A stretch of DNA of 40,503 nucleotides from Mangrovicoccus sp. (GCA_025800345.1 JAOXSB010000059.1:1-40503), one strand, 5' to 3'. Positions 1 through 8,728 are shown, numbered from the stretch's first letter. The notes: generated from the sequence alone by a model not told the origin. A program made the numbers and translations.

Positions 1-736
1 CGCCTGCCACCGGCGGCAGCGGCGCAAAGCTGAGCACCGGCGCCCCGGCCATATCGCCGGGCAGCAAAAAACGGCCCGGGCTGCAATCGGAAAACCCCGC
101 AGCTTTGGCCGCATGCAGCGCTTTGGTAAATTCCGCAGCCAGGCCTTGGATTTCCGGCTCGTGCAATTTGCCTGCCCCATCAACCCCCGAGAGGGCCGCC
201 AGAAAGGCCGCCCCGCCCGGACGCGCGGGCAAACGCTCTAGGGTTTCAGCCGCCCATTGATCATAGCTTTTATCGAGCAGCGCCAGATCCAGCAGCCATT
301 CGCCGGGATAATCCACAATATCCAGATGGATGGTTTTCGGCCCCAAAAGCCCGGTGGTCATCCCCGCCAGCATCCCGCCTTCGCGCACCCGCAGCGACAG
401 ACGCAGTTCCGAGATCGAGCGCGTGCCTTCGGGCCAATAGGGCTCGGGCCCGGTCATGGCCGCCAGGTGATCCTCAAAGGGAAAGCGCGCCACAGTATTG
501 TCCGGCTGGGGCTGCAAAAAGGCCGAGAGCAGGCGCCCTTCTTGGGCGGCGAGCAGTTGCGGCATGCGCCCACGATTCATCAAATTCGCCACCAGCGAGG
601 TGATGAACACGGTTTTGCCCGCCCGGCTCAGCCCGGTTACGCCCAGGCGCAGGGAGGGTTCGAAAAACGCCTCAGACACAGTGCCCGCAGCGCTTTCCAC
701 ACCGCGGGACATTCGATCAGCCAGAGATCCAAGCAT
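1..736 (-). CDS. YcjX-family P-loop GTPase-like protein (3' end outside window)
   Basis: The first 245 residues of a minus-strand protein that continues beyond base 1. A Walker A motif GLSRAGKT lies at residues 35-42 and a DYPGE motif (G3-like) at 142-146, which together with the conserved stretch around them match the YcjX/DUF463 family of stress-related P-loop proteins. The start is the ATG at 736, 15 bases after the stop of the DUF1523 gene, so it is probably co-transcribed; no strong ribosome binding site is visible and an in-frame ATG eight codons later is an alternative. In related genomes a YcjF/DUF697 membrane partner usually follows, which would lie outside the window. Molecular function of YcjX is not settled; GTP binding is inferred from the motifs. 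Confidence 0.85.
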   Translation of the reverse strand, partial: MLGSLADRMSRGVESAAGTVSEAFFEPSLRLGVTGLSRAGKTVFITSLVANLMNRGRMPQLLAAQEGRLLSAFLQPQPDNTVARFPFEDHLAAMTGPEPYWPEGTRSISELRLSLRVREGGMLAGMTTGLLGPKTIHLDIVDYPGEWLLDLALLDKSYDQWAAETLERLPARPGGAAFLAALSGVDGAGKLHEPEIQGLAAEFTKALHAAKAAGFSDCSPGRFLLPGDMAGAPVLSFAPLPPVAG

Positions 737-751
737 AAAAGCGTCCGAGCC

Positions 752-1414
752 TTACTTCCCAGACCCGCTGGATTTACCGCCAAAAAGACGCTGCCAGAAC
801 CCTTGGGCACGATCAGCGGCCGCATCCATGCGATCATCCACGCGGTCGATGGCCTCGCCCACATCTTCAAGCACCGGATCAATGCGATTGGTGCGAAAGC
901 GCACCCAAAGCCGCCAGATGAACAGCAAGAACCCGGCCAGCAGGGTCAAAAAGATCGTGTTAAACCAAGGAAAGACCGACGCATCGGGGCCCTCCACTGG
1001 TTTGAGTTTCACCGCATTGGGATAGATCGACAGGAACTGATTGCGCCAGCCATAGCGGGTCACCATCACCCATTCAGGATCTTCCTGGGTGGATTTTAAA
1101 TTCGCCGCATGGGCCTGCAAATCCGCCGAGTTCAGCTTGAAATAAGGCGGCCAACCCCAGCCGGTATCCTCGTTGCGATAGACCATGGGCTTGCCGTTTT
1201 CACGGAAGGCCGAGATGAATTTCACGTCCCGTGTGCCCGATTGCAGATCGGTTGGTTCCGCCGAGCCCCAAAAAATCGAATTGCTGTCAAATTGCACCCG
1301 GCGATTCTCGGCCTCGACAATGCGCACCACATCATGGCGCGGCAGCGTGTAATGCAGCGTCGCGGCCACTGCCAGAATCACACAAAACATCAATGTCCGA
1401 ATGACAAATTTCAT
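752..1414 (-). CDS. DUF1523 family membrane protein
   Basis: A 220-residue protein with an N-terminal membrane segment (about residues 4-22), a soluble middle rich in aromatic residues, a second membrane segment (about 149-170) and an amphipathic charged C-terminal tail (about 175-205) ending in a Gly/Ser/Lys stretch. Sequence style and length match the DUF1523 family, which is largely restricted to Alphaproteobacteria and has no assigned function. The topology puts residues 23-148 in the periplasm. It sits between a small membrane protein (14 bases upstream) and the YcjX-like gene (15 bases downstream), all in the same direction, suggesting one transcript concerned with the envelope or with envelope stress. 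That role is inference. Confidence 0.8.
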   Translation of the reverse strand: MKFVIRTLMFCVILAVAATLHYTLPRHDVVRIVEAENRRVQFDSNSIFWGSAEPTDLQSGTRDVKFISAFRENGKPMVYRNEDTGWGWPPYFKLNSADLQAHAANLKSTQEDPEWVMVTRYGWRNQFLSIYPNAVKLKPVEGPDASVFPWFNTIFLTLLAGFLLFIWRLWVRFRTNRIDPVLEDVGEAIDRVDDRMDAAADRAQGFWQRLFGGKSSGSGK

Positions 1415-1428
1415 CCCAGATCCCTTAC

Positions 1429-1695
1429 CTAGTACCCCAAATTCGATGTCAGTATGATCACGGCAAAACTGACCAGCGGCACCCCATAGACCAAAATCAC
1501 GAGCACCCGCCCCATGCTCTTAGCATAGGTGGCAAGCTGTGCATCCACAAACGCCGCGCGATCACGATCGCTGGCCGCGTCATTGTAGTCGCGTTCCAAT
1601 TTCTCGCGCCGGGCTTGGCGCAGATAGAAATACAGGCTGACATAGACAATGCTAAGCGCCACCAGCAGCATGGCGAGCAGTCGAAGAAAGGCCAT
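1429..1695 (-). CDS. small two-helix membrane protein
   Basis: An 88-residue protein with two predicted membrane helices (about residues 3-25 and 62-84) joined by a highly charged, probably coiled-coil linker (residues 27-60, rich in Arg, Asp and Glu). No family with known function is recognised. It is the first gene of the leftward group with DUF1523 and YcjX-like genes and starts at an ATG opposite the divergent peptidase gene, with 72 bases between the two starts. The size and layout fit a small accessory inner-membrane protein. The reading frame is clearly real because the composition and hydrophobic pattern are regular, but the role is unknown. Confidence 0.7.
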   Translation of the reverse strand: MAFLRLLAMLLVALSIVYVSLYFYLRQARREKLERDYNDAASDRDRAAFVDAQLATYAKSMGRVLVILVYGVPLVSFAVIILTSNLGY

Positions 1696-1767
1696 TTGCC
1701 CCCCAATGGCTTGATTACCTTTGATACATACGCATGGTTTGGCTCAGGACAACCATCGGAGGGGCAA

Positions 1768-2784
1768 ATGCTGGAAACTGGGCCGCGAAATCTGATCACG
1801 GATGTGGCGGGGCTGCGCGTGGGCAATGCCCAGGATGCGGCGCTGAAAAGCGGGGTCAGCGTGCTTTGCGCCGATACGCCCTTTACCGCAGCGGTGCATG
1901 TGATGGGCGGCGCGCCAGGCAGTCGGGAAACCGATCTGTTGGCCCCCGATAAGCTGGTCAGCCAAGTGGATGCCCTGGTGCTGTCGGGGGGCTCGGCCAT
2001 GGGTTTATCGGCCGCCTCAGGCGTGACCGATGCCCTGCGCGCCGCCGGACGCGGCTTTGATGTGGGTGGGCAGCGCGTGCCCATCGTGCCCTCTGCGATC
2101 TTGTTTGATCTGCTCAATGGCGGCGACAAAAATTGGACGGAAAACCCCTATGGCGCTTTGGGGGCAAAGGCTCTGGCCGCGGCCAGCGATGATTTTGAGC
2201 TGGGCAGTTTCGGCGCAGGCACCGGGGCCACCACCGCGCAGCTCAAGGGCGGGCTTGGCTCGGCCTCCCTGAAAGTGGATGGGTTCACACTGGGCGCGCT
2301 GGTGGCGGTGAATGCCTTGGGCAGCGCCGTGATCGGGGATGGGCCGTCATTCTGGGCAGCGCCCTATGAGATGGGCGGCGAATTTGGCGGCCTGCAACCG
2401 CCCGCTGCCTGGCCCGCCCCCGCTTTGCCCGATCTGCCCGGCATGCCTGGCGCGGCCACCACGATTGCCATTGTGGCCACCGATGCGGATCTTGATCAGG
2501 CCCAAGCCACGCGCCTGGCCGTAGCGGCCCATGATGGTTTGGCCCGTGCCTTAGTGCCCTCGCATACGCTGTTTGATGGGGATTTGGTCTTTGCCGCCGC
2601 CACCGGGGAAAAGCCGCTGGCCTTGCCGCCGCGCGATCAGATGCGCCTGGGCCATGGGGCCGCGATCTGCTTGGCCCGCGCCATCGCCCGGGGCGTCTAT
2701 CACGCCAGCAGCGCTGCGGGAGATGTGAAACCAAGCTGGCAGGCACAATTCGCCGCCTTGCCTGACACAAGAAAAGTTCCGTAG
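1768..2784 (+). CDS. P1 family (DmpA/S58-like) peptidase
   Basis: A 338-residue protein of the P1 peptidase family, N-terminal-nucleophile aminopeptidases related to DmpA and BapA that cleave themselves into two chains. Family landmarks are the SGGSAMGL stretch (residues 73-80), GAGTGATT (149-156) followed by KGGLG, the NALGSAVIGDG loop (182-192), and the ATTIAIVATDA stretch (230-240), in which Thr231 or Thr232 is the expected self-processing nucleophile where DmpA has Ser. The start at 1768 is supported by a GGAGGGG ribosome binding site at about 1758-1764; the frame stays open upstream but that part does not look like this family. Substrate cannot be told from the sequence; small peptides or amides are typical. 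Confidence 0.88.
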   Translation: MLETGPRNLITDVAGLRVGNAQDAALKSGVSVLCADTPFTAAVHVMGGAPGSRETDLLAPDKLVSQVDALVLSGGSAMGLSAASGVTDALRAAGRGFDVGGQRVPIVPSAILFDLLNGGDKNWTENPYGALGAKALAAASDDFELGSFGAGTGATTAQLKGGLGSASLKVDGFTLGALVAVNALGSAVIGDGPSFWAAPYEMGGEFGGLQPPAAWPAPALPDLPGMPGAATTIAIVATDADLDQAQATRLAVAAHDGLARALVPSHTLFDGDLVFAAATGEKPLALPPRDQMRLGHGAAICLARAIARGVYHASSAAGDVKPSWQAQFAALPDTRKVP

Positions 2785-2813
2785 GGGAAACTTAGGTATT
2801 TAGGGAGAAGATC

Positions 2814-3398
2814 ATGTCCATTCGCCAAATCGCCGGGATATTTGCCCTGGCCACCTGTGGTTTTGCTATTGCCGCGCCGCTGCCCGCCGGAGCCGATGAG
2901 ATCACCGATGCGCTGGAGGCCACGCGCGAGGCATATGAAGCCGGCAGCATCGTGGAAGCGCTGCAAGAGCTCTCCATCGCCCAAGCCCTGTTGCAAGCTC
3001 AGAAAACCGCCGGGATTGTGGCCTTCCTGCCCGAAGCCCCTGATGGTTGGACCCGCGAAGTGGATACGGATATGGCCGCTGGCATGATGATGTTTGGCGG
3101 CGGCACCGGGGCCGAGGCGCGCTATATCAAAGGTGGCGAGCAGATCGAGCTTACCTTGATGGCCGACAGCCCCATGATCGGCACTTTTGCTGGGCTGATG
3201 AACAACCCGGCCATGCTGATGGCTTCGGGGGGCAAGCTGGAAAAAATCGGAGGCCAACGGTTTTCCTTGATGGATGGGGAATATTCCACGCTGGTGGGCA
3301 ACCGCATCTTGGTGCAGGCCCGCGGCAGCGATGAGGCCGCCGTCAAAGCTTTGCTGGAAACCATCCCCTATGGCGATCTGCTGAACTATGCGCCTTAA
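2814..3398 (+). CDS. exported protein of unknown function
   Basis: A 194-residue protein with an N-terminal signal peptide (hydrophobic core about residues 6-21, likely cleavage near residue 27 after AGA). The mature part starts with a helical stretch of Ala/Glu/Leu residues (28-60), then alternating hydrophobic strands with a Gly/Met-rich segment (MMMFGGGTG, about 87-95). No domain with known function is recognised. It follows the P1 peptidase by 29 bases in the same direction and has a GGGAGAAG ribosome binding site, so the two are likely co-transcribed. It ends 6 bases from the end of the convergent hydrolase gene. Confidence 0.7.
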   Translation: MSIRQIAGIFALATCGFAIAAPLPAGADEITDALEATREAYEAGSIVEALQELSIAQALLQAQKTAGIVAFLPEAPDGWTREVDTDMAAGMMMFGGGTGAEARYIKGGEQIELTLMADSPMIGTFAGLMNNPAMLMASGGKLEKIGGQRFSLMDGEYSTLVGNRILVQARGSDEAAVKALLETIPYGDLLNYAP

Positions 3399-3404
3399 CC
3401 GGCT

Positions 3405-4202
3405 TTAAACCGCCAGCAAATCCTGGAGCAATGGGCTGCCCGGCTTGCTCAGCCCGTCCAGGATGTTGAAATGATGCAGCTCTGGGGCGATCGTGAGCGG
3501 CGCGCCCCAAGCTGTTGCCAGGCCCCGGGCTTGATCTAAGAACACCGGGCGTTCCTCTGCCCCGACCCAGATGGAAATAGGCAGATCCGGGCGCGGCTGG
3601 TGCAAGGCCGGGCTTTCCGCCGCCGCCTCGGCCGCGTCCAATTGCCAGATCTCGTTCATCTCTAGCCCAAGCAATGGGCGCAGATCCCCGAGCGGCGAAA
3701 TGATCAAGCTGCGCGCAATGCGCGGGGCAAGATCTTGGGGCAGCGGCCCGCCCTCTTGGCTCAGGCGAGCGACCAAATGCCCGCCTGCGGAATAGCCACA
3801 TAAGCGCAGCGGACCCGGCACTCTGGCCGCGGCCAGGGCCAAAGCTTGGCCCATTTCCTGGCTCATTTGCGAAATCCACGCTTCGGGCGCTAGGGTGTAA
3901 GACGGCATCGCCACCGCCCAGCCGCGCGCCGCGGCCCCGGCAGCAAAATGGGAAAAATCGCTGCGATCAAAGCGCCGCCAATAGCCCCCATGGATGAAGA
4001 AAACCAAGCCCTCGGGCCGCCCGGCAGGGTAAAACAGATCCAGCTTTTGCCGCGCCCCCGGCCCATAGGCCAAATTCAAATAGGCCCGGCCCATGGCCTG
4101 TTCCAACGCCCGGTGATCGGCCCCGGCCTGGGCCCAGCGCGCGGGATAAGCGGCCCCACCGGGGGTGTAATCCATGATATTATAGGCTTGGTTCAGATCC
4201 AT
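3405..4202 (-). CDS. alpha/beta hydrolase (kynurenine formamidase-like esterase)
   Basis: A 265-residue alpha/beta hydrolase. The oxyanion-hole motif HGGYW is at residues 71-75, the nucleophile elbow GYSAGG at 136-141 with Ser138, and the His of the triad is His243 or His244 in the LHHFNILDGL stretch; the acid residue is probably one of the Glu residues near 216. HGGYW plus HHFNIL is the pattern of arylformamidase-like (AFMID) esterases, so N-formylkynurenine or another small ester or amide is a possible substrate; no other tryptophan-degradation genes are nearby, so this stays open. The start at 4202 was preferred to an upstream frame extension because homology-like sequence begins there. 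It is divergent from the aldehyde dehydrogenase gene with an 82-base gap holding both promoters. Confidence 0.8.
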   Translation of the reverse strand: MDLNQAYNIMDYTPGGAAYPARWAQAGADHRALEQAMGRAYLNLAYGPGARQKLDLFYPAGRPEGLVFFIHGGYWRRFDRSDFSHFAAGAAARGWAVAMPSYTLAPEAWISQMSQEMGQALALAAARVPGPLRLCGYSAGGHLVARLSQEGGPLPQDLAPRIARSLIISPLGDLRPLLGLEMNEIWQLDAAEAAAESPALHQPRPDLPISIWVGAEERPVFLDQARGLATAWGAPLTIAPELHHFNILDGLSKPGSPLLQDLLAV

Positions 4203-4284
4203 ATTGGCCCTCGCACGAGACTTCAGTCTGTCTTGACCCAGCCACGCGAGCTTGCCAAGCCAGGGGAAAATAAGGGAGGCCAGG

Positions 4285-5766
4285 ATGCTTGACGAGAAAC
4301 TCACCGATTTGCCCGCACGTCTGCGCGACCCATCGCTGCTGCAAAGCGATGCTTGGGTGGATGGCGCTTGGATCCCCGCCGATAGCGGCGCACGCTTTCC
4401 CATCACCAATCCCGCCCGCGGTGATGTGATCGCTCAAGTGGCCGATTTGGGCCGCGCCGAAACCGCCCGCGCCATTGCCAGCGCCGAGCAAGCGCAAAAA
4501 GCCTGGGCCGCGGAAAGCCCCAAAACCCGCGCCGCGCTGCTGCGCCGTTGGTTTGATCTGATCGTAGAGAATACCGAAGATCTGGCGGTGCTCCTAACCG
4601 CCGAGATGGGCAAACCCTTAGCAGAGGCGCGGGGCGAGATCGCTTATGGGGCCAGCTTCGTGGAATGGTATGCCGAAGAGGCCAAGCGGATCTATGGCGA
4701 GACCCTGGCCGGGCCGCAGCCAGACAAACGCATCACCGTGCTGCGCCAACCTATCGGCGTGGCCGGCGCCATCACCCCGTGGAATTTCCCCAATGCTATG
4801 ATCACCCGCAAAGCCGCCCCTGCCCTGGCCGCGGGCTGCGCCTTTGTGGTCAAACCTTCCGAAGACACGCCGCTTTCCGCCCTGGCTTTGGCCGTTCTGG
4901 CCGAGCGCGCGGGCCTTCCTGGCGCGGTGTTTCAGGTGATCCCCTCCAATGATGGGCCCGCCATCGGGTTGGAATTTTGCGAAAACCCCGCCATGCGCAA
5001 GCTCAGCTTTACCGGCTCGACCGAGGTTGGGCGGATCTTGCTGCGCCAAGCCGCCGATCAGGTCATGAAATGCTCTATGGAGCTGGGAGGCAATGCGCCG
5101 TTCTTAGTGTTTGACGATGCGGATTTGGATGCGGCGGTGGCCGGGGCCATGGCCAGCAAATTCCGCAATGCCGGGCAAACCTGTGTCTGCGCCAATCGCA
5201 TCTATGTGCAAGCGGGGGTTTATGACGCTTTCGCCGCGAAAATGGCCGATGCCCTGCGCGATCTGCAGGTGGGCGATGGGTTCCATGAAGCCACGACAAT
5301 CGGCCCGCTGATCAATGATCTAGCGGTGGAAAAGGTCGAAGCCCATCTAGAAGACGCCCAGGCCAAAGGCGCCAAGCTGCTGGCCGGGGGCGCGCGCCAT
5401 GGCAATGGCGGGCTCTATTTCCAGCCAAGCCTTTTGGCCAATGTCACCCAAGAGATGCGCGTGGCCCGCGAGGAAACCTTTGGCCCCATCGCGCCGCTAT
5501 TCCGCTTTGAGACCGAGGAGGAAGGCATCGCCATGGCCAATGCCACGGAATTTGGCCTGGCCGCCTATTTCTTTGCCCGCGATATTGGCCGGATCACCCG
5601 TGTATCCGAGGCCATCGAGTCTGGCATTGTCGGGGTGAATACGGGGATTTTCTCTACCGAAATGGCCCCCTTTGGCGGGGTGAAGCAATCGGGGCTGGGC
5701 CGCGAAGGGGGCCATCAGGGCATCGAGGAATATCTCGAAACCAAATATGTCTGCCTGTCGGTCTAA
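4285..5766 (+). CDS. gabD: NAD(P)-dependent succinate-semialdehyde dehydrogenase
   Basis: A 493-residue aldehyde dehydrogenase oxidising succinate semialdehyde to succinate, the last step of 4-aminobutyrate and related degradation. It has the full catalytic set: the TPWNFP motif with Asn167, FTGSTEVG at 242-249 for the dinucleotide, the general base Glu266 in MELGGNAP and the nucleophile Cys300 in NAGQTCVCANR, a motif with the second Cys at 302 typical of SSADH. The C-terminal PFGGVKQSGLGREGG stretch is also typical. The ATG at 4285 follows a GGGAGG ribosome binding site; an upstream in-frame ATG at 4252 lacks one. A GABA aminotransferase is not in the window, so the exact in vivo aldehyde is inferred from family similarity. 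Confidence 0.9.
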   Translation: MLDEKLTDLPARLRDPSLLQSDAWVDGAWIPADSGARFPITNPARGDVIAQVADLGRAETARAIASAEQAQKAWAAESPKTRAALLRRWFDLIVENTEDLAVLLTAEMGKPLAEARGEIAYGASFVEWYAEEAKRIYGETLAGPQPDKRITVLRQPIGVAGAITPWNFPNAMITRKAAPALAAGCAFVVKPSEDTPLSALALAVLAERAGLPGAVFQVIPSNDGPAIGLEFCENPAMRKLSFTGSTEVGRILLRQAADQVMKCSMELGGNAPFLVFDDADLDAAVAGAMASKFRNAGQTCVCANRIYVQAGVYDAFAAKMADALRDLQVGDGFHEATTIGPLINDLAVEKVEAHLEDAQAKGAKLLAGGARHGNGGLYFQPSLLANVTQEMRVAREETFGPIAPLFRFETEEEGIAMANATEFGLAAYFFARDIGRITRVSEAIESGIVGVNTGIFSTEMAPFGGVKQSGLGREGGHQGIEEYLETKYVCLSV

Positions 5767-5854
5767 GACAGGGATCAGAGCGCATGGCGCAATTAGCGCG
5801 CCAAGCGGGCTCTTGCGCATCGCCGCAGGGGCCCGATGCAAAGTTATCGCAAAA

Positions 5855-5872
5855 CCGACATGAAACTGTGAC
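5855..5872 (+). promoter_or_regulatory. candidate PhoB box upstream of the phytase-like gene
   Basis: Two 7-base direct half-sites, CCGACAT (5855-5861) and CTGTGAC (5866-5872), separated by GAAA. Compared with the classical Pho box halves CTGTCAT and CTGTCAC, 5 of 7 and 6 of 7 positions agree, with the standard 4-base spacing. It lies 55 bases before the start of a phytase-like exported protein. A matching -10 element is not obvious, so the call rests on the repeat and the context. Confidence 0.35.
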
Positions 5873-5927
5873 AGGAACGTCGCAAAGGCTCGACAGGACT
5901 GGCCCGCCTTAACTTTTGGGGAGTCCC

Positions 5928-8093
5928 ATGAGCACACGACTCATTTGCTTCACCTCGGTGATTGCGCTGACCGCTAGCGCGGCCGCCGCCGAGATGAATT
6001 TCAACCGCATCGCCTCGTTCCCAGTCATCGCCAATATGGCCCAGGGCGAAGATACCAGCCGCGAAACCTCGCCCGAGATCATTGACGTCACCGCCGATGG
6101 AATGACGCTGGTCTATACGGACAGCCCCCTAGAGGCGTTGGGCCGTGTGGATATCACCGACCCTGCCAATCCCGCGCCTTTGGGCAATATCGCCCTGCCC
6201 GGCGAGCCCACTTCGGTGGCAGTGATCGGCACCACCGCTTATGCGGCGGTGAACACCTCTGCCTCCTATACCGATCCTTCGGGCGTTTTCCTGGCGGTGG
6301 ATGTGGCCAGCGGCGAGATCGGCGACAGCTGTGATCTGCCCGGCCAGCCCGACAGTGTCGCCAAATCCAAAGATGGCAGCTTTCTGGCCGTGGCCATCGA
6401 GAATGAGCGCGACGAGGATCTCAATGACGGGGTTATCCCGCAACTTCCCGCTGGCGCGCTGGTGCTGATCAACACCACCGAAGGCGGTCTGGATTGCGAC
6501 AGCCTGAAAATCGTGGATGTGACCGGTCTGGCCGAGGTCGCGCCCACGGATCCCGAGCCGGAATATGTCTCGATCAATGCTGCCGGTGAAACCGTCATCA
6601 CCTTGCAGGAAAACAACCATATGGTTGTGGTCTCGTCCGAGGGGGAGGTGATAAGCCATTTCTCCGCCGGTGCTGTGGATCTGGAAAATATCGATACGGT
6701 GGATGAGCGCGGCGCGCTGATCTTTACCGGCAACCAAGAGGGGCGCAAACGCGAGCCCGATGCGGTCACCTGGATCGATGAGGATCACTTCGCCACCGCC
6801 AATGAAGGCGATTATGAAGGCGGCTCGCGGGGCTGGACCATTTTCCACAAGGATGGCAGCGTCGTTTACGACAGCGGGACCTCCTTTGAACATGCTTTGA
6901 TCCAGATCGGGCATTACCCGGACAAACGCTCTGACGCCAAAGGGGTAGAGCCCGAAAGCGTCACCTTTGGCGAATTTGCCGGCACGCCGCTGGTCTTCGT
7001 GGGCTCCGAGCGGGGTTCTATCGTCGGGGTTTATGACGTCACCGATCCTGCCGCCCCGGTGCTGCGCCAGCTTCTGCCTTCGGGCATTGGGCCAGAGGGT
7101 TTCGTGACCATCCCCGAGCGCAATCTGCTGGTCTCCGCCAATGAGGTGGATGGGTTGGAAGACAAAGCCGCCCGCGCCCATGTGATGCTCTATGAGTATC
7201 AAGACGCCCCGGCGGTCTATCCCCATCTGACCAGCGCAGGCATGGCGGAATTGACCGGCTTTGGCGCGATCTCGGGCATGGTCGCTGCGCCCGATGGCAT
7301 GATCTATGCGGTCAATGACAGCTTTTACGGCTACCAGCCCACGATCTTTAAGATCGACCCCAGCCAGAGCCCAGCACAGATCGTGGGTACCATCCCCGTG
7401 ACCCGCAAGGGCCGCCCGGCGCAAAAGCTGGATATGGAAGGCATCACCCTGGATGAGGATGGCAATTTCTGGGTCTCTTCCGAGGGCCGCACCGATCGTG
7501 TGATCCCCCATGCGATCTATAAGATCGCGCCCGATGGGACTATCGACGAAGAGATCGGCCTGCCCGCCGAGTTGATGGCCGTGGAAAAACGCTTTGGCTT
7601 TGAAGGTATCACCAAGGTCGGTGATACGCTTTGGATGGCGGTTCAGCGCGAATGGAAAGACGATCCCAAAGACCATGTGAAACTGGTGGCCTATAATTTG
7701 GAGACCGAGGAATGGGGCGCAGTGCTCTATCCCAAAGCATCGCCGGAAAAAGGCTGGGTGGGTCTGAGCGAGATCACCGCCCATGGGGATCACGTCTATA
7801 TCATCGAGCGCGACAATCAGCATGGGATCGAAGCGGTCACCAAAAAGATCTATCGCGTGCCCCTGGCCGAGATGGTGCCCGCGGCTTTGGGCGGCGAATT
7901 GCCCGTGGTTTCGAAAGAAGAGATCCGCGATCTGATCCCAGATCTGACCTCCACCGGCGGCTATGTTCTGGACAAGGTCGAAGGCCTGGCGATCACCCCT
8001 GAGGGTGAGATCTGGGTATCCACCGATAATGACGGGGTGGATGACCATTCCGGCGAAACCATGTTCTTTTCCATCGGCACGCCTGAAAGCTAA
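5928..8093 (+). CDS. exported esterase-like/phytase-like beta-propeller protein
   Basis: A 721-residue secreted protein. Residues 1-21 form a signal peptide ending in a run of alanines. The N-terminal half (about 25-420) has repeated beta-propeller-like blades with phrases such as DVTDPAAPVLRQL and resembles choice-of-anchor/LVIVD-type propellers. The C-terminal part (about 430-705) matches the esterase-like activity of phytase domain (PF13449), with landmarks DMEGITLDEDG, FEGITKVGD and KVEGLAITPEG. Proteins of this layout act in the periplasm or outside the cell on phosphorylated or ester compounds; the substrate is not known here. The ATG at 5928 follows a GGGGAG ribosome binding site at 5918-5923. 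The gene stands alone, with a candidate PhoB box before it and a strong terminator after it. Confidence 0.85.
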   Translation: MSTRLICFTSVIALTASAAAAEMNFNRIASFPVIANMAQGEDTSRETSPEIIDVTADGMTLVYTDSPLEALGRVDITDPANPAPLGNIALPGEPTSVAVIGTTAYAAVNTSASYTDPSGVFLAVDVASGEIGDSCDLPGQPDSVAKSKDGSFLAVAIENERDEDLNDGVIPQLPAGALVLINTTEGGLDCDSLKIVDVTGLAEVAPTDPEPEYVSINAAGETVITLQENNHMVVVSSEGEVISHFSAGAVDLENIDTVDERGALIFTGNQEGRKREPDAVTWIDEDHFATANEGDYEGGSRGWTIFHKDGSVVYDSGTSFEHALIQIGHYPDKRSDAKGVEPESVTFGEFAGTPLVFVGSERGSIVGVYDVTDPAAPVLRQLLPSGIGPEGFVTIPERNLLVSANEVDGLEDKAARAHVMLYEYQDAPAVYPHLTSAGMAELTGFGAISGMVAAPDGMIYAVNDSFYGYQPTIFKIDPSQSPAQIVGTIPVTRKGRPAQKLDMEGITLDEDGNFWVSSEGRTDRVIPHAIYKIAPDGTIDEEIGLPAELMAVEKRFGFEGITKVGDTLWMAVQREWKDDPKDHVKLVAYNLETEEWGAVLYPKASPEKGWVGLSEITAHGDHVYIIERDNQHGIEAVTKKIYRVPLAEMVPAALGGELPVVSKEEIRDLIPDLTSTGGYVLDKVEGLAITPEGEIWVSTDNDGVDDHSGETMFFSIGTPES

Positions 8094-8115
8094 GCCTGCT
8101 CGGAAAAGATGCGAC

Positions 8116-8146
8116 AAGGCCCGCGGAATAACCGCGGGCCTTTTTC
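8116..8146 (+). terminator. rho-independent terminator after the phytase-like gene
   Basis: An 11-base perfect inverted repeat, AAGGCCCGCGG (8116-8126) and CCGCGGGCCTT (8132-8142), with a 5-base loop and a T run continuing to 8145. It begins 22 bases after the stop codon. Confidence 0.85.
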
Positions 8147-8201
8147 GTGAGCCATTTTGTTCGGCGCGTTCTGCGCCTGGCCTTTCTGGCCAATCAGCGA
8201 A

Positions 8202-8669
8202 TTAATTCACCGATTTCGCGTCAAGCGTGTCCACCGCCACGGGCGCGCCGCGCTGGATATCAATCCGGCGGGGCTTGAGCGCTTCGGGGATCTCACGCTT
8301 AAGATCAATATGCAGCAGCCCATCGGCCTGGGCGGCCCCGGTCACCACCACATGATCTGCCAGATGGAAACGGCGTTCAAAGGCACGGGTGGCGATGCCG
8401 CGATGCAGATAGGCGCGCTCGCCTTCTTCATCGGCTTTGCGGGCCGAGACGATCAGAGCGTTTTCGCGCAGCTCGACCGACAGCTCGCCTTCGCCAAAAC
8501 CGGCCACGGCGATGGTGATACGATAGCTATCGTCAGAGGTTTTTTCGATATTATACGGGGGGTAGCTTTGCTGGCTGACATCCGAGGCCAGCACGCGATC
8601 CATCAGATCAGCGATTTGGTCAAAACCGACAGTGGCGCGGTAGAGCGGAGCAAGGTCAAAATTACGCAT
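8202..8669 (-). CDS. Hsp20 family small heat shock protein
   Basis: A 155-residue small heat shock protein of the IbpA type, an ATP-independent holdase for unfolding proteins in the cytoplasm. The N-terminus (FDLAPLYRATVGFDQI) is that of class A alphaproteobacterial Hsp20. The alpha-crystallin domain spans about residues 37-130 and includes the ADGLLHIDL stretch corresponding to the conserved A-x-x-x-G-L-L motif. The C-terminal IDI tripeptide fits the I-x-I oligomerisation motif. The start at 8669 was chosen because it follows an AAGGAGG ribosome binding site by 7 bases; an upstream in-frame start at 8711 would place that site inside the coding region. The leader appears to carry a heat-responsive RNA hairpin (separate entry). 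Confidence 0.93.
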   Translation of the reverse strand: MRNFDLAPLYRATVGFDQIADLMDRVLASDVSQQSYPPYNIEKTSDDSYRITIAVAGFGEGELSVELRENALIVSARKADEEGERAYLHRGIATRAFERRFHLADHVVVTGAAQADGLLHIDLKREIPEALKPRRIDIQRGAPVAVDTLDAKSVN

Positions 8670-8674
8670 CAGGG

Positions 8675-8692
8675 ATCCTCCTTGAGAGCGAT
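8675..8692 (-). promoter_or_regulatory. candidate ROSE-type RNA thermometer hairpin masking the hsp20 ribosome binding site
   Basis: Read on the minus strand, ATCGCTCTCAAGGAGGAT folds into seven pairs around a 3-base loop (CAA) with a single bulged G. The anti-Shine-Dalgarno strand TCGCT pairs with AGGA, exactly the U-Y-G-C-U / AGGA arrangement with an unpaired G that defines ROSE thermometers. The start codon follows 5 bases later. The fold is drawn by hand from the sequence. Confidence 0.5.
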
Positions 8693-8728
8693 GCCATTGC
8701 GGGCCTTCCAACTGGACAGACCCATTTA

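Noticed and set aside
257-1099. A 280-codon plus-strand frame at the left edge
   Set aside because: It runs over both the YcjX-like Walker A region and the DUF1523 gene on the other strand and looks like a shadow.
5785-5803. Short hairpin TGGCGC/GCGCCA after gabD as a terminator
   Set aside because: Only six pairs with no T run; too weak to list.
6129-8117. A 662-codon open frame on the minus strand opposite the phytase-like gene
   Set aside because: It is the GC-driven shadow of a well-supported plus-strand gene with a signal peptide, ribosome binding site and terminator; its translation is rich in His, Arg and Gly without any domain pattern.
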